In this document: positions 44,956 through 53,860 of the stretch, piece by piece | How positions within the stretch are numbered: position 1 is the first letter of the stretch | Layout: each line of letters begins with the position of its first letter | DNA from: an uncultured Bacteroidota bacterium | Lineage (GTDB): Bacteria > Bacteroidota > Bacteroidia > Flavobacteriales > UBA7312 | DNA length: 57,419 bases | Assembly (NCBI GenBank): GCA_902580855.1 | Contig: CACHMF010000004.1 | Coordinates: 1 to 57,419 of the forward strand | Direction of reading: 5' to 3' | The notes under the pieces: model-generated | Databases searched by the model: none | The model's input: the letters and a program-made list of their open reading frames with translations, nothing else | Told to the model about the DNA's origin: nothing | Position numbers and translations under genes: made by a program

Positions 44956-45526
44956 ATTTGTAAAAATTCATTTCATCTAAATACTGCCACACTTTGGGTG
45001 GTAAAAAGTAGCTGATGTCTTTTTTGTCAGCGATACTTTTTCGGATGAAGCTAGCAGAAATGTCCATGAGCGGAGCTTGTGTTAAATGCACTTTTGGATG
45101 CCTTGCTAAGTTGCAATCTCTGCTTTCAGTTCTTGGGTATACATACAATTCGTGTTCTTCCAAAATGTGTTCGTAGTTTTTCCACTTATGAAATGAATTT
45201 AAATTATCTCCGCCCATAATGAGTGCAAAATTGAGTGTGGGGTATTTCTCTTTTAAATAAGTAAGTGTATCTATTGTGTAAGATGGTTGCGAAAGATTGA
45301 ATTCAATATTAGATGCTTGAAACTGTGGATGATCTTCTGTTGCTATACGCACCATCATTAGTCGGTGTTGTTGGTCTAATAAACTGCGTTTTTCTTTGAA
45401 AGGATTTTGTGGGGAAACCACAAACCAAACTTGCTTTAAATCGGTAAACTCTACCATGTATTGCGCAATGGTAATGTGGCCAATATGCAAAGGATTAAAA
45501 GAACCAAAAAAGAGTCCCGTTTTCAT
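44954..45526 (-). CDS. nadD: Nicotinate-nucleotide adenylyltransferase
   Basis: 190 aa nucleotidyltransferase. GLFFGSFNPLHIGHITIAQY at the start holds the (T/H)xGH-type nucleotide-binding motif HIGH, and SASFIRKSI near residue 163 is the ISSTxxR equivalent. It makes deamido-NAD from nicotinate mononucleotide and ATP. It lies 2 nt after gmk and is last in the yicC-gmk-nadD operon. Confidence 0.94.
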   Translation of the reverse strand: MKTGLFFGSFNPLHIGHITIAQYMVEFTDLKQVWFVVSPQNPFKEKRSLLDQQHRLMMVRIATEDHPQFQASNIEFNLSQPSYTIDTLTYLKEKYPTLNFALIMGGDNLNSFHKWKNYEHILEEHELYVYPRTESRDCNLARHPKVHLTQAPLMDISASFIRKSIADKKDISYFLPPKVWQYLDEMNFYK

Positions 45527-45528
45527 GT

Positions 45529-46098
45529 TTACTTGTTTATAAAGTCAGTGACTTTTGTAATTACTTCTTGGCGCGCAGTATCTAAATCATCATTCACAAC
45601 AACAATGTCAAAAGCATCTTGTTGGGCCATTTCTTCTACAACTTTAGCTAATCGTTTTTGTAAACTCTCAGCAGTTTCAGTACCTCTTCCTTCTAATCGA
45701 CTTTTCAATTCCTCTATAGATGGAGGAGCCACAAAGACGGAAAGTGCTTGCACGCCAAAGTGTTTTTTAATGTTAATTCCCCCTACAACATCTACATCAA
45801 AAATGACTTGTTTGCCATTTGCCCAGATGCGTTCCACTTCCGATTTTAAGGTGCCGTAAAACATGTCTCTATACACCTCTTCCCACTCTAAAAAAGCATT
45901 TTCCGCTATTTTTTCTTTGAAGTCTCTAGGACTTAAAAAGTAGTAATCTTTGCCATCTTTCTCATTTGCTCTTGGCGAACGGCTACAAGCTGAAATAGAA
46001 AATTCTAAAGGTAGCCCTTGATCAAGTAAATGGCGTACTAAAGTTGTTTTACCAGCACCTGAAGGGGCAGAAAATATGACTACTTTCTTAGAGAACAT
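45529..46098 (-). CDS. gmk: Guanylate kinase
   Basis: 189 aa. P-loop SAPSGAGKTTLVRHLL (about 10-25), GMP-binding segment SACSRSPRANEKDGKDYYF, and the lid region RLEGRGTETAESLQKRL. It phosphorylates GMP to GDP. The ATG overlaps the yicC 3' end by 11 nt, a conserved pairing. Confidence 0.96.
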   Translation of the reverse strand: MFSKKVVIFSAPSGAGKTTLVRHLLDQGLPLEFSISACSRSPRANEKDGKDYYFLSPRDFKEKIAENAFLEWEEVYRDMFYGTLKSEVERIWANGKQVIFDVDVVGGINIKKHFGVQALSVFVAPPSIEELKSRLEGRGTETAESLQKRLAKVVEEMAQQDAFDIVVVNDDLDTARQEVITKVTDFINK

Positions 46099-46987
46099 TC
46101 AGCAGTTGTTCTTTAATTTTTTCTAACTCATCTTTCATCTGCACCACCACTTTTTGCATACCTGCTTCTGATGATTTAGAACCAATGGTGTTAATTTCTC
46201 TTCCAATTTCTTGACTAATAAAACCCAGTTTTTTCCCGTTTGGAGAGCCAGCATCCATGGTTTCTAAAAAATAGTTGAGGTGTGCCGAAAGGCGTACTTG
46301 CTCTTCAGTGATATCTTGCTTTTCTAGGTAATAAATTAGTTCCTGTTCAAATCGGTTTTCATCAATATTCTTTGACTCTAATTCAGCTAATTTATCTTGC
46401 AGGCTGCTTTTTACCTTTTCAATACGTTGCTTGGCAAGCGGTGCAATATCTGCTAAAAGTTGCGCGATGATATTGATGCGCTTGCGAATGTCTTCCTCTA
46501 GCTTCTTCCCTTCATCTGTACGGAATTGTACCAAATTACTAATAGCCAAACGAACGCCTTCTTCTACTTTTTGCCATTCGTTCTCATCAGCGGCTTCTTC
46601 TCCTTTAATCATGATGTCAGGCATACGTACCATAGTTTGCATGATGTCTCTGTAAATACTTCTTTCTGACATAGAAAAAGGTTCTTTGTAGCCCAACTCT
46701 TTGCGTAGTTCATCAATTTGTTGGTGGTACGCTTTCACCACTTCTTTGTTGATGGAATAACGACTTGCACTCGCAATCTCTTCGCGCCAAATAGAAAGCT
46801 CTACTTTTCCGCGAACTAACTTTTCTGATAGGATTTTACGCAAGCCAATTTCTTTCTCTCTATAGATAGAAGACATCTTTACATAAGCATCAATTTGCTT
46901 GGAGTTAAGCGATTTCACTTCAATGGTAAAGTTCGCATGAGGTAGGTTCAGTTCGGCTTTTCCGTAGCCAGTCATTGATAGCATCAT
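46088..46987 (-). CDS. YicC/YloC family endoribonuclease
   Basis: 299 aa. The family N-terminus LSMTGYGKAELN is present, and the C-terminal DUF1732 region ends with the typical IGREINTIGSKSSEAGMQ segment. Family members have been described as endoribonucleases affecting mRNA/sRNA stability. The first of two adjacent Met codons is taken as start (46987); 46984 is equally possible. A perfect -7 box lies 17 nt upstream. Confidence 0.92.
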   Translation of the reverse strand: MMLSMTGYGKAELNLPHANFTIEVKSLNSKQIDAYVKMSSIYREKEIGLRKILSEKLVRGKVELSIWREEIASASRYSINKEVVKAYHQQIDELRKELGYKEPFSMSERSIYRDIMQTMVRMPDIMIKGEEAADENEWQKVEEGVRLAISNLVQFRTDEGKKLEEDIRKRINIIAQLLADIAPLAKQRIEKVKSSLQDKLAELESKNIDENRFEQELIYYLEKQDITEEQVRLSAHLNYFLETMDAGSPNGKKLGFISQEIGREINTIGSKSSEAGMQKVVVQMKDELEKIKEQLLNVL

Positions 46988-47004
46988 GAGTCTGAAAATT
47001 TTAA

Positions 47005-47012
47005 CAAAGGTA
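47005..47012 (-). promoter_or_regulatory. -7 box (TACCTTTG) of yicC-gmk-nadD
   Basis: Perfect TAnnTTTG on the minus strand, 17 nt before the ATG at 46987, in the 33-nt gap after the EamA gene. Confidence 0.5.
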
Positions 47013-47020
47013 GCAAATTG

Positions 47021-47908
47021 CTAGTACTGCTTGGGGCGAAAACTCACTAAATATACGCCTGTAAAAATAATAAGGGCAGCACCTATCTTAACAGGACTTA
47101 AAGAATCACTACCTGCAAAAATAGCCACCAAACTAGCCAAAACGGGCTGCAAATAAATGTAGGTGCTTACTGTAGAGGGGTTGAGCGAATTCAGTCCATA
47201 GATGTTTAAGAGGTAAGCCATAAAAGTGGTGCAAATCACTACAAAAGCGGCTTTCCAAAGGATGTCTGTAGGCATGCTAGTCCATTCAATAACTTGAAAT
47301 TCTTCCCAGCCAAAAGGGATGACAAAGATCAAGCCAAACAGAAAAACCCAGGAGATAACTGTAATGGGCTTGTATTTCTGCATAAGGGGTTTGACCAAAA
47401 CGAGATACACCCCATATGATGCCGCATTGATAAGCACCATGATGTTGCCCCAGAAATGATCGGGGTTAAGCTCTAATGCGCCGCCATAAGTGATAAGAGA
47501 AATAGCGCCAGTTGCTCCAAGTGCGATACCCAAAATTTTACGCTTGGTAATAGTTTCAGTAGCTAAAAAAGCACCCATAATCAATACCAAAATAGGATTG
47601 GTAACCATAATTACAGCGGCATTGATGGGGGTGGTGAGATTCAGACCTTCGAAAAATAACATTTGATTTATGGCAACACCAAATAATCCGCAAAGCGCCA
47701 ATTTGAACAAATCGCCTTTGACTACCTTTTCATAAAAGAACATACGATAACAAAACCAAAAGAGTAATACAGCTCCGCTGACCCTTAAGAAGATGAAACC
47801 TAAAGGTTGAATGTAGTCAGGCATAACATCCTTAGCTACTGTGTAGTTAATACCGTATATAAGGTTGGCTGTAAATAGTGCGATATGTGCGAGTAGTCGC
47901 TTACTCAT
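47021..47908 (-). CDS. EamA/DMT family transporter
   Basis: 295 aa with ten transmembrane helices in two EamA repeats (first LFTANLIYGINYTVAKDVM, second NIMVLINAASYGVYLVLVKP), each ending near a conserved Gly/Pro-rich helix. A drug/metabolite superfamily permease; substrate unknown. It overlaps the ArsC-like gene by 8 nt and is probably cotranscribed with it. Confidence 0.92.
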   Translation of the reverse strand: MSKRLLAHIALFTANLIYGINYTVAKDVMPDYIQPLGFIFLRVSGAVLLFWFCYRMFFYEKVVKGDLFKLALCGLFGVAINQMLFFEGLNLTTPINAAVIMVTNPILVLIMGAFLATETITKRKILGIALGATGAISLITYGGALELNPDHFWGNIMVLINAASYGVYLVLVKPLMQKYKPITVISWVFLFGLIFVIPFGWEEFQVIEWTSMPTDILWKAAFVVICTTFMAYLLNIYGLNSLNPSTVSTYIYLQPVLASLVAIFAGSDSLSPVKIGAALIIFTGVYLVSFRPKQY

Positions 47909-48248
47909 GGAGGGCTGTTTGTACTGCTTCTATCGTCTTTTTAGTATTGCCAATAAAGATAGCTCCATCAATTAAAAAGACCGGTCTTTTTAAGAAAGTA
48001 TCTTCCTCTAAAATAAGTTGTTTGTAGTCTGCTTCACTAAGCATTTTCCCTTTCAGCTTCATGGTCTTGTATTTAATTGCTTTTCGGCTGAAAAGTGCTT
48101 CATAAGAACCGGCTAAAATAGCCATTTCATTCAGCTGTTTCTCCGTTATTTTTTCAGAACGAATTTCTTGTGTTTTCTCATCCCAATTCAGTTCCTCCAA
48201 TATACGCTGGCAAGTGGTGCATTTTCCTAAGTGATAAACCTTTTTCAT
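47901..48248 (-). CDS. ArsC/Spx family thioredoxin-fold protein
   Basis: 115 aa. Starts MKKVYHLGKCTTCQRILEEL, with the ArsC-like C-x2-C near residue 10, and continues with the ArsC fold (FLKRPVFLIDGAIFIG, where the conserved R-P occurs). It could be an arsenate reductase or a redox-type Spx relative. No arsenic-resistance genes are adjacent, so an arsenate role is not supported by context. Promoter box at 48265-48272. Confidence 0.82.
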   Translation of the reverse strand: MKKVYHLGKCTTCQRILEELNWDEKTQEIRSEKITEKQLNEMAILAGSYEALFSRKAIKYKTMKLKGKMLSEADYKQLILEEDTFLKRPVFLIDGAIFIGNTKKTIEAVQTALHE

Positions 48249-48264
48249 ATTCTTTTATTTGCTT

Positions 48265-48272
48265 CAAAAGTA
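48265..48272 (-). promoter_or_regulatory. -7 box (TACTTTTG) of the ArsC-like/EamA pair
   Basis: Perfect TAnnTTTG on the minus strand, 16 nt before the ATG at 48248; divergent from the box at 48285-48292. Confidence 0.5.
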
Positions 48273-48284
48273 AGAACAAATCCC

Positions 48285-48292
48285 TACATTTG
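48285..48292 (+). promoter_or_regulatory. -7 box (TACATTTG) of the trans-sulfuration gene
   Basis: Perfect TAnnTTTG, 20 nt before the ATG at 48313. It overlaps an in-frame GTG at 48292, excluding that codon as start. Confidence 0.5.
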
Positions 48293-48312
48293 TGAGGCAA
48301 AATTTTAGAAGG

Positions 48313-49473
48313 ATGAGCAAGCAAGAGATGAAATTCAACACAAAGGTGATACATGCCGGTTTAGAGCCGGATCCAACAACAGGCGCCATCATGACGCCTA
48401 TTTACCAAACATCCACTTATGTACAAGCCTTTCCAGGCGACCATAAGGGGTTTGAATATTCTAGAACAGGTAATCCAACGCGTGCGGCTTTAGAAGCAAA
48501 TTTAGCAGCTTTAGAAAATGCAAAATATGGTTTGTGTTTTGGCAGCGGCTTAGCCGCTATTGATGCAGTTATTAAGTTGCTGAGTCCTGGGGATGAAGTC
48601 GTTTCTACCAACGATTTGTATGGGGGAACTTATCGCATCTTTTCCAAAGTATTTGAAAACTATGGGATCAAGTTCAACTTTATTGGCATGGAAAATGTAG
48701 ATAAAATTGAGGAACATATTACAGAAAAAACCAAGCTCATTTGGGTGGAAACACCAACCAACCCAATGCTGAATATTATTGACATTGAAGCAGTGAATAA
48801 ATTAGCTAAAAGACACGGTATCTTGTTGGGCGTTGATAATACTTTCGCTTCGCCATATCTTCAAAATCCAATGGATTTAGGTGCGGATATTGTGATGCAT
48901 TCTGTGACTAAATATTTAGGTGGTCATTCGGATGTAGTGATGGGTGCTTTAATGGTATGTGATGATGCCTTAGCGGAGCGCTTATATTTTATCCAAAATT
49001 CTTGTGGCGCAGTACCAGGGCCAATGGATAGTTTCTTAGTGCTAAGAGGGATTAAAACTCTACACTTGCGCATGCAGCGCCATTGCGAGAACGGTAAAGA
49101 AATCGCCCATTTCTTAAAGAGCCATCCGAAAGTGGAACATGTATATTGGCCTGGCTTTGAAACACATCCAAATCATGAGATTGCTAAAGCTCAAATGAAA
49201 GATTTTGGAGGGATGATGTCATTCTCCTTGAGAGGTAATAAGTTAGAAGATGCCTTCCAAGTAGTGTCTTCAATGAGAGTATTCACCTTGGCAGAATCTT
49301 TAGGTGGTGTTGAGTCTTTATCAGGCCATCCAGCAAGCATGACACATGCAGCCATTCCAAAAGAAGAAAGAGAAAAAACAGGAGTAGTTGACTCTTTGAT
49401 TCGTTTGAGTGTTGGCGTAGAAGACATCGAAGACTTGAAAGCCGATTTAGCACAAGCCTTAGCGCAACTTTAA
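48313..49473 (+). CDS. Cystathionine gamma-synthase-like PLP enzyme
   Basis: 386 aa of the Cys/Met metabolism PLP family. Key segments: TPIYQTSTYVQ, YSRTGNPTR (about 49-57), GLCFGSGLAAIDAV, VDNTFASPYLQNP, and MHSVTKYLGGHSDVVMG with the PLP-binding Lys (about 203). The C-terminal segment VFTLAESLGGVESLSGHPA is typical. MetB (cystathionine gamma-synthase), MetC and cystathionine gamma-lyase cannot be separated with confidence by eye. The stop shares a base with the next ATG (TAATG). Confidence 0.9.
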   Translation: MSKQEMKFNTKVIHAGLEPDPTTGAIMTPIYQTSTYVQAFPGDHKGFEYSRTGNPTRAALEANLAALENAKYGLCFGSGLAAIDAVIKLLSPGDEVVSTNDLYGGTYRIFSKVFENYGIKFNFIGMENVDKIEEHITEKTKLIWVETPTNPMLNIIDIEAVNKLAKRHGILLGVDNTFASPYLQNPMDLGADIVMHSVTKYLGGHSDVVMGALMVCDDALAERLYFIQNSCGAVPGPMDSFLVLRGIKTLHLRMQRHCENGKEIAHFLKSHPKVEHVYWPGFETHPNHEIAKAQMKDFGGMMSFSLRGNKLEDAFQVVSSMRVFTLAESLGGVESLSGHPASMTHAAIPKEEREKTGVVDSLIRLSVGVEDIEDLKADLAQALAQL

Positions 49474-50174
49474 TGAACCTCATTTACATAACGGGCAGCA
49501 GTAGTGGTTTGGGTAAAGCCCTTGCTGAATTATTGTTGGAAGACAAAAATAATTTTGTTGTAGGAATTGCTCGAAGAGAAACAATTCAGCACGAGCGATA
49601 TACTCATTATACACTAGATTTAAAGGAAGTGATAAATCTAAATATTTTTCAAAAGCTTCCATGCACTTGCAAAAAGGTGGTACTCATTAATAATGCAGGC
49701 GCTGTAGGGCCAATTACAAGAGTCGGTTCTCAATCCTATGAAGAAGTAGCCGATAATTATTCTATTAATGTAACCGCTCCTTCTTTTTTATGTAATCAGT
49801 TTGTAAATGCATATCAAAATGAAAAGGTGCAAAAAATTATAATCAATGTTAGCTCAGGAGCAGGCAAGCACCCCATTGAAGCCTGGAGCACTTATTGTGC
49901 TTCTAAAGCTGCTTTAGATATGTTTACACAGGTTTTACAAGCCGAATATGCCGATTTTAAAGTCTTTGCAGTTGCTCCTGGAATAGTGGATACACCTATG
50001 CAGGATAATATCCGAAATGCAGATGAGCAACATTTCCCCCACTTAGATCGTTTTCAGAACTATAAAGCCGATGGTGAATTAGTTTCTACTAGAGAAGTAG
50101 CGCTGAAATATTTGAAAATCATACAAGAGCCACAAAATTTTAAAGAAGTACTACTTTCAGTGCGTGATTTTTAA
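49473..50174 (+). CDS. Short-chain dehydrogenase/reductase (SDR)
   Basis: 233 aa classical SDR. The NAD(P)-binding motif ITGSSSGLGKALAELLL (T-G-x3-G-x-G) is at the N-terminus, NNAGAVGPI near 75, Ser in INVSSGAGK, and Y-x3-K in TYCASKAALDMF (about 145-156). It resembles the sepiapterin/benzil reductase-like subgroup, but the substrate is unknown. It is coupled to the upstream PLP enzyme through a one-base overlap. Confidence 0.9.
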   Translation: MNLIYITGSSSGLGKALAELLLEDKNNFVVGIARRETIQHERYTHYTLDLKEVINLNIFQKLPCTCKKVVLINNAGAVGPITRVGSQSYEEVADNYSINVTAPSFLCNQFVNAYQNEKVQKIIINVSSGAGKHPIEAWSTYCASKAALDMFTQVLQAEYADFKVFAVAPGIVDTPMQDNIRNADEQHFPHLDRFQNYKADGELVSTREVALKYLKIIQEPQNFKEVLLSVRDF

Positions 50175-50484
50175 CTGTTGATAAAAACGAGTCTTTTTTA
50201 CTTAAAAGACAATCAAAATACAGTATAAAAAGCTATAAATCAGTAAATTAAAAAACAACTCAATTTTTAACAGATTTTTGTTAATAAGCACCTTTTCAAA
50301 AGACCTTAAAACTTATTAATAAAAATATAAACATTTGAAAATCAGCTAAATAAAAAAATATAAGTTATGATTTTGATAATTACAGAGTGAAATATCTTCT
50401 ATAATGTAAAAAGCTTAATTATTTGATAAGTAACAAATTACCTCTTATGTTTGATATCGTATTAACCAAACCTTTTATAATATT
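50175..50484. other. Gene-free AT-rich stretch of 310 bp
   Basis: Very AT-rich, with no open frame of note and no strong hairpin. The only recognisable element is the promoter near its 3' end (50446-50453, with TTTG at 50422-50425, 20 nt upstream). The low-complexity A/T runs may reflect an upstream promoter element region or a lost gene. Confidence 0.6.
50446..50453 (+). promoter_or_regulatory. -7 box (TATGTTTG) of small membrane gene A
   Basis: Perfect TAnnTTTG with a TTTG at 50422-50425, a 20-nt spacer matching the Bacteroidota -33/-7 arrangement; 31 nt before the ATG at 50485. The best two-part promoter in the window. Confidence 0.6.
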
Positions 50485-50706
50485 ATGGACAAGGTATTTA
50501 AGTATTTCAATGACTTTTTTAAAGGTCTTACTGGCTTACTAATGACTTTATTAGGATTAGCAGTAGCGATTCAAATTTTATTTGGTGGCGCTGTTTTCGG
50601 AATGGATGTTATTAAACATGTATCAGATGTTATCACTGTTTTAGGTGATGGTGGTTTTGTTGGCCTATTAACACTACTTATACTTTATTCATTCTTAACT
50701 AAGTAA
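50485..50706 (+). CDS. Small membrane protein A (tandem paralog pair)
   Basis: 73 aa. A short amphipathic N-terminus (MDKVFKYFNDFFKGL) is followed by a transmembrane helix (about 16-38), a short loop with GMDVIKHVSDVI, and a second helix (about 55-72) ending LILYSFLTK. No known family recognised. It is similar along its whole length to the protein at 50801-51031, sharing a pattern of LLGL-A-Q-L-G, G-DV, F-GL-LL-LYS and terminal K. It has its own promoter and terminator, so it is a monocistronic unit. Confidence 0.75.
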   Translation: MDKVFKYFNDFFKGLTGLLMTLLGLAVAIQILFGGAVFGMDVIKHVSDVITVLGDGGFVGLLTLLILYSFLTK

Positions 50707-50728
50707 GATAAGAATGTGTTGAATGAAT

Positions 50729-50757
50729 AAAGCCCGCTCACATGCGGGCTTTTTTTG
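50729..50757 (+). terminator. Intrinsic terminator after small membrane gene A
   Basis: Stem AGCCCGC (50731-50737)/GCGGGCT (50744-50750), 6-nt loop, followed by TTTTTTT; A/T flanks extend the stem. A classic rho-independent terminator. Confidence 0.92.
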
Positions 50758-50774
50758 TTTTTCTAGGAAATTAT

Positions 50775-50782
50775 TAAGTTTG
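50775..50782 (+). promoter_or_regulatory. -7 box (TAAGTTTG) of small membrane gene B
   Basis: Perfect TAnnTTTG, 18 nt before the ATG at 50801 and downstream of the terminator, so gene B has its own promoter. Confidence 0.5.
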
Positions 50783-50800
50783 AACAGACTAAACCCTATT

Positions 50801-51031
50801 ATGAAAAAGAAATTATCACAGTTTAAAGACTTACTTTCAGAGTTAACCTCTTTTGCGGTAGTCTTATTATGTTTAGGTATAACCGTTCAATTACTCATTG
50901 GCGAATCTCTTTTAGGTTGGGATGTAGTAGGAAACATCACTAAATCTATTGGCAAGATGGGGCAGAGTAACTTTATAGGTGTTGCTGCCTTATTAGTGCT
51001 TTATTCTATTTACACTAAGAAAAAAGACTAA
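50801..51031 (+). CDS. Small membrane protein B (tandem paralog pair)
   Basis: 76 aa from the ATG at 50801. The frame is open further upstream to 50723, but that part would run through the terminator hairpin and promoter box, so it is excluded. Two helices (about 14-36 and 55-72) and the layout LLCLGITVQLLIG, LGWDVVG, FIGVAALLVLYSIYTKKKD parallel protein A. Family unknown. Its TAA overlaps the polA TAG stop on the other strand (CTAA). Confidence 0.75.
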   Translation: MKKKLSQFKDLLSELTSFAVVLLCLGITVQLLIGESLLGWDVVGNITKSIGKMGQSNFIGVAALLVLYSIYTKKKD

Positions 51032-53823
51032 TGTGCTTCTAGCCAGCTAATACCTGTTCCCATATCAACCTCTAAAGGAACAGATAGTTGAACAGCATTT
51101 TCCATTTTTTGTTGAATGATGGATTGGATAGTTTCTAATTCATCATTATGTACATCAAAAACTAGTTCATCATGTACTTGTAAAAGCATTTTAGAAAGAA
51201 AGTCCTCTTGCTGAAAAGCTTTGTGTACATCAATCATAGCGACTTTTATAATATCAGCAGCAGAGCCCTGTATAGGAGCATTGATAGCGTTTCGCTCGGC
51301 ATATCCTCTTACAACTGCATTTCTAGAATTGATGTCTTTAAGTAATCGCTTACGCCCCATTAATGTTTCTACATATCCTTTTTCGCGAGCTCTTTCAATA
51401 CTCAAGTCCATGTATGTTTTAACCTTTGGATATTGTGCAAAATAATTTTCTATAATCTCTTTTGCTTCTGATCTTTTGATGCCTAAGCGCTGTGCTAGTC
51501 CGAAGGCAGAAATACCATATATTATTCCAAAGTTTACCATTTTGGCATGTGATCTTTGCTCTCTGCTAACCTCTTCTAGCGAAACTTGATATACTTTTGC
51601 GGCAGTAGCAGCATGAATATCTTCTTTATTTTGAAACGCAGACAGCATGCCTTCATCTTGTGATAAATGAGCCATTAAACGCAATTCAATCTGAGAATAG
51701 TCAGCAGCAAGCAAGGTGAAGTTCTCATTTCTAGCAACGAAAGCCTTGCGTACCTCTCTTCCTTTTTCACTACGGATAGGAATGTTTTGCAGGTTTGGAT
51801 TGATAGAGCTTAAACGCCCTGTTGAAGCTACAGCTTGTTGATAGGTAGTATGTATTCTCTCTTCTTTTTCAGAAGCTAATTCAGGTAAGGCATCCACATA
51901 GGTCGACTTTAATTTTTGTAGCTGTCTAAACTCCAAAATATCATCAATGATTTCATGCTTACCTTTCAGTTTTAACAAGGTTTCTTCAGAAGTGGAATAC
52001 TGTCCTGTTTTAGTCTTTTTAGGTTTGTCAACCAGTTTTAGATGCTCAAAAAGAACTTGTCCCAACTGTTTAGGAGAAGCTAAGTTGAATGGTATTCCTG
52101 CTATCGTTTGCACGCTATCATTTAGCTCCAAAATGCGACTTTCTAACTCTTTAGAAAAGTCATTTAGTGCATCAATATCAATACGAATACCTTCTATTTC
52201 CATAGCGGATAACACAGGAATCAGCGGGAGTTCAATATCGTTGAACAACTTTTCTAGATGTGTTCCTTTTAACTTTTGAGCAAATATTTGCTTCAGCTGC
52301 CAAGTGATGTCGGCATCTTCACATGCGTATTCATACACTTTATCTAACGGGGCTTGGCGCATGCTGAGTTGGTTTTTTCCTTTTTTTCCAATGAGCGTTT
52401 CTATACTAATTGGAGAATAATTCAAATAGTTTTGCGCTAACACATCCATGTTATGTCTTTGATCGGGCTTTAAAAGGTAATGAGCCAACATGGTATCAAA
52501 ATAAGGAGCCGCGACAACTATGTCGTATTTCGCTAATATTTTGTAGTCATATTTCAGATTTTGGGCAATTTTTTCGATGCCTTGTTTTTCAAAAAACACT
52601 TTAAATTCATTTGCAATATTCTGTTCTTCCCCTTCTGGAATGTGCACATAAAACGCTTGGTTTTTTTCAAAGCAAAAAGCGAGTCCTATAAGATCTGCTG
52701 TTAGTGGGTTTAGCCCTGTGGTTTCTGTGTCGAAACAGACAGAAGTCTGTTGCATTAAATCAGTTAAAAGCTGAGAGCGCTGTTCGGTTGTTGAGACAAG
52801 TTGATATTTTATTTGCTTATCGCTGATGTTTTGGTAACAGGCAACAGGAATTTCTTCTTTCATAGAAAATAAATCCATTTGACCAGAATTAGTATTTTTC
52901 TTCGAAGAAGTTGCTTGTGTTGCTCTATTTATAGTGTTTTCTGACTCTACATTTAATATTCTTTTTGCTAAGGTTCTGAACTCAAGTTCTTCAAAAAGAT
53001 TTTGCACTTTTTCTGCATCAAATTTTTGTACCTGTAGCACTTCCTCATCTAATTCTATTGGTGCGTTTAAAAGTATCGTAGCTAGCTTTTTAGACAAGAC
53101 TCCTTGTGCTTTATTGGCTTCAATTTTTTCTTTTATTTTTCCTTTCAGTTGATTAGTATTGGCTAGAAGATTTTCCATGCTTCCGTACTCTGCAAGGAAT
53201 TTTTTGGCAGTCTTTTCTCCTACCCCTGGCAGTCCTGGTATATTATCAACCGCATCTCCCATCATCCCTAGAAAGTCAATGACTTGATCAACTTGATTAA
53301 TCTCAAATTTATCGAGTACCTCTTGCACTCCCCATACTTCTGTTGGCTTCCACTTATTACCAGGTCTATAAAGTAAAATGTTTTCTGAAACCAATTGAGC
53401 AAAATCTTTATCAGGGGTCATCATATATGTGGTAAACCCTGCTTTTTCCGCCTTTTTAGCGAGTGTACCAATAACATCATCGGCTTCATATCCATCCACA
53501 AAAATTTTAGGAATATTGAAGGCATCAAGCACTTGGTCGATATACGGAAGTGCCACCGAAATTCCTTCTGGCATTGCTTCACGGTTAGCTTTGTATTCGG
53601 TGTATTCTATGTGTCGTACGGTAGCAGCAGGGGTATCGAAAACCACTGCTATATGCGTAGGATTTTCTTTCTTTAGCACATCCACAAGTGTATTGACAAA
53701 TCCCAATACAGCCGAAGTCTCGACGCCTTTAGAATTTATGCGTGGATTTTTGCTAAACGCAAAATAAGCGCGATAAATAATCGCAAAAGCATCTATTAAA
53801 AAGAGTTTCTTGATGTTAGACAT
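51028..53823 (-). CDS. polA: DNA polymerase I
   Basis: 931 aa from the ATG at 53823; an in-frame ATG 21 nt upstream is possible but the family begins near MSNIKKLFLIDAF. All three modules are present. The 5'-nuclease covers about 1-290 (VDGYEADDVIGTLA, GMMGDAVDNIPGLPGVGEKT). An intact 3'-5' proofreading exonuclease has exo I CFDTETTGLNPL near residue 365. The family-A polymerase has LAADYSQIELRLMAHLS, NFGIIYGISAFGLAQRLG and LQVHDELVFDV. Proofreading Asp-x-Glu is kept, unlike in Taq polymerase. Confidence 0.97.
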   Translation of the reverse strand: MSNIKKLFLIDAFAIIYRAYFAFSKNPRINSKGVETSAVLGFVNTLVDVLKKENPTHIAVVFDTPAATVRHIEYTEYKANREAMPEGISVALPYIDQVLDAFNIPKIFVDGYEADDVIGTLAKKAEKAGFTTYMMTPDKDFAQLVSENILLYRPGNKWKPTEVWGVQEVLDKFEINQVDQVIDFLGMMGDAVDNIPGLPGVGEKTAKKFLAEYGSMENLLANTNQLKGKIKEKIEANKAQGVLSKKLATILLNAPIELDEEVLQVQKFDAEKVQNLFEELEFRTLAKRILNVESENTINRATQATSSKKNTNSGQMDLFSMKEEIPVACYQNISDKQIKYQLVSTTEQRSQLLTDLMQQTSVCFDTETTGLNPLTADLIGLAFCFEKNQAFYVHIPEGEEQNIANEFKVFFEKQGIEKIAQNLKYDYKILAKYDIVVAAPYFDTMLAHYLLKPDQRHNMDVLAQNYLNYSPISIETLIGKKGKNQLSMRQAPLDKVYEYACEDADITWQLKQIFAQKLKGTHLEKLFNDIELPLIPVLSAMEIEGIRIDIDALNDFSKELESRILELNDSVQTIAGIPFNLASPKQLGQVLFEHLKLVDKPKKTKTGQYSTSEETLLKLKGKHEIIDDILEFRQLQKLKSTYVDALPELASEKEERIHTTYQQAVASTGRLSSINPNLQNIPIRSEKGREVRKAFVARNENFTLLAADYSQIELRLMAHLSQDEGMLSAFQNKEDIHAATAAKVYQVSLEEVSREQRSHAKMVNFGIIYGISAFGLAQRLGIKRSEAKEIIENYFAQYPKVKTYMDLSIERAREKGYVETLMGRKRLLKDINSRNAVVRGYAERNAINAPIQGSAADIIKVAMIDVHKAFQQEDFLSKMLLQVHDELVFDVHNDELETIQSIIQQKMENAVQLSVPLEVDMGTGISWLEAH

Positions 53824-53860
53824 GAAATGGTGATTTCTGTGCAAGATACAAGAATATGCC

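Noticed and set aside
47901-48248. Arsenate resistance function for the ArsC-like protein
   Set aside because: No arsenical pump or regulator is adjacent; only the fold is supported.
50723-50800. N-terminal extension of small membrane protein B
   Set aside because: It would be encoded by the terminator hairpin and promoter of the pair; the ATG at 50801 matches the paralog length.
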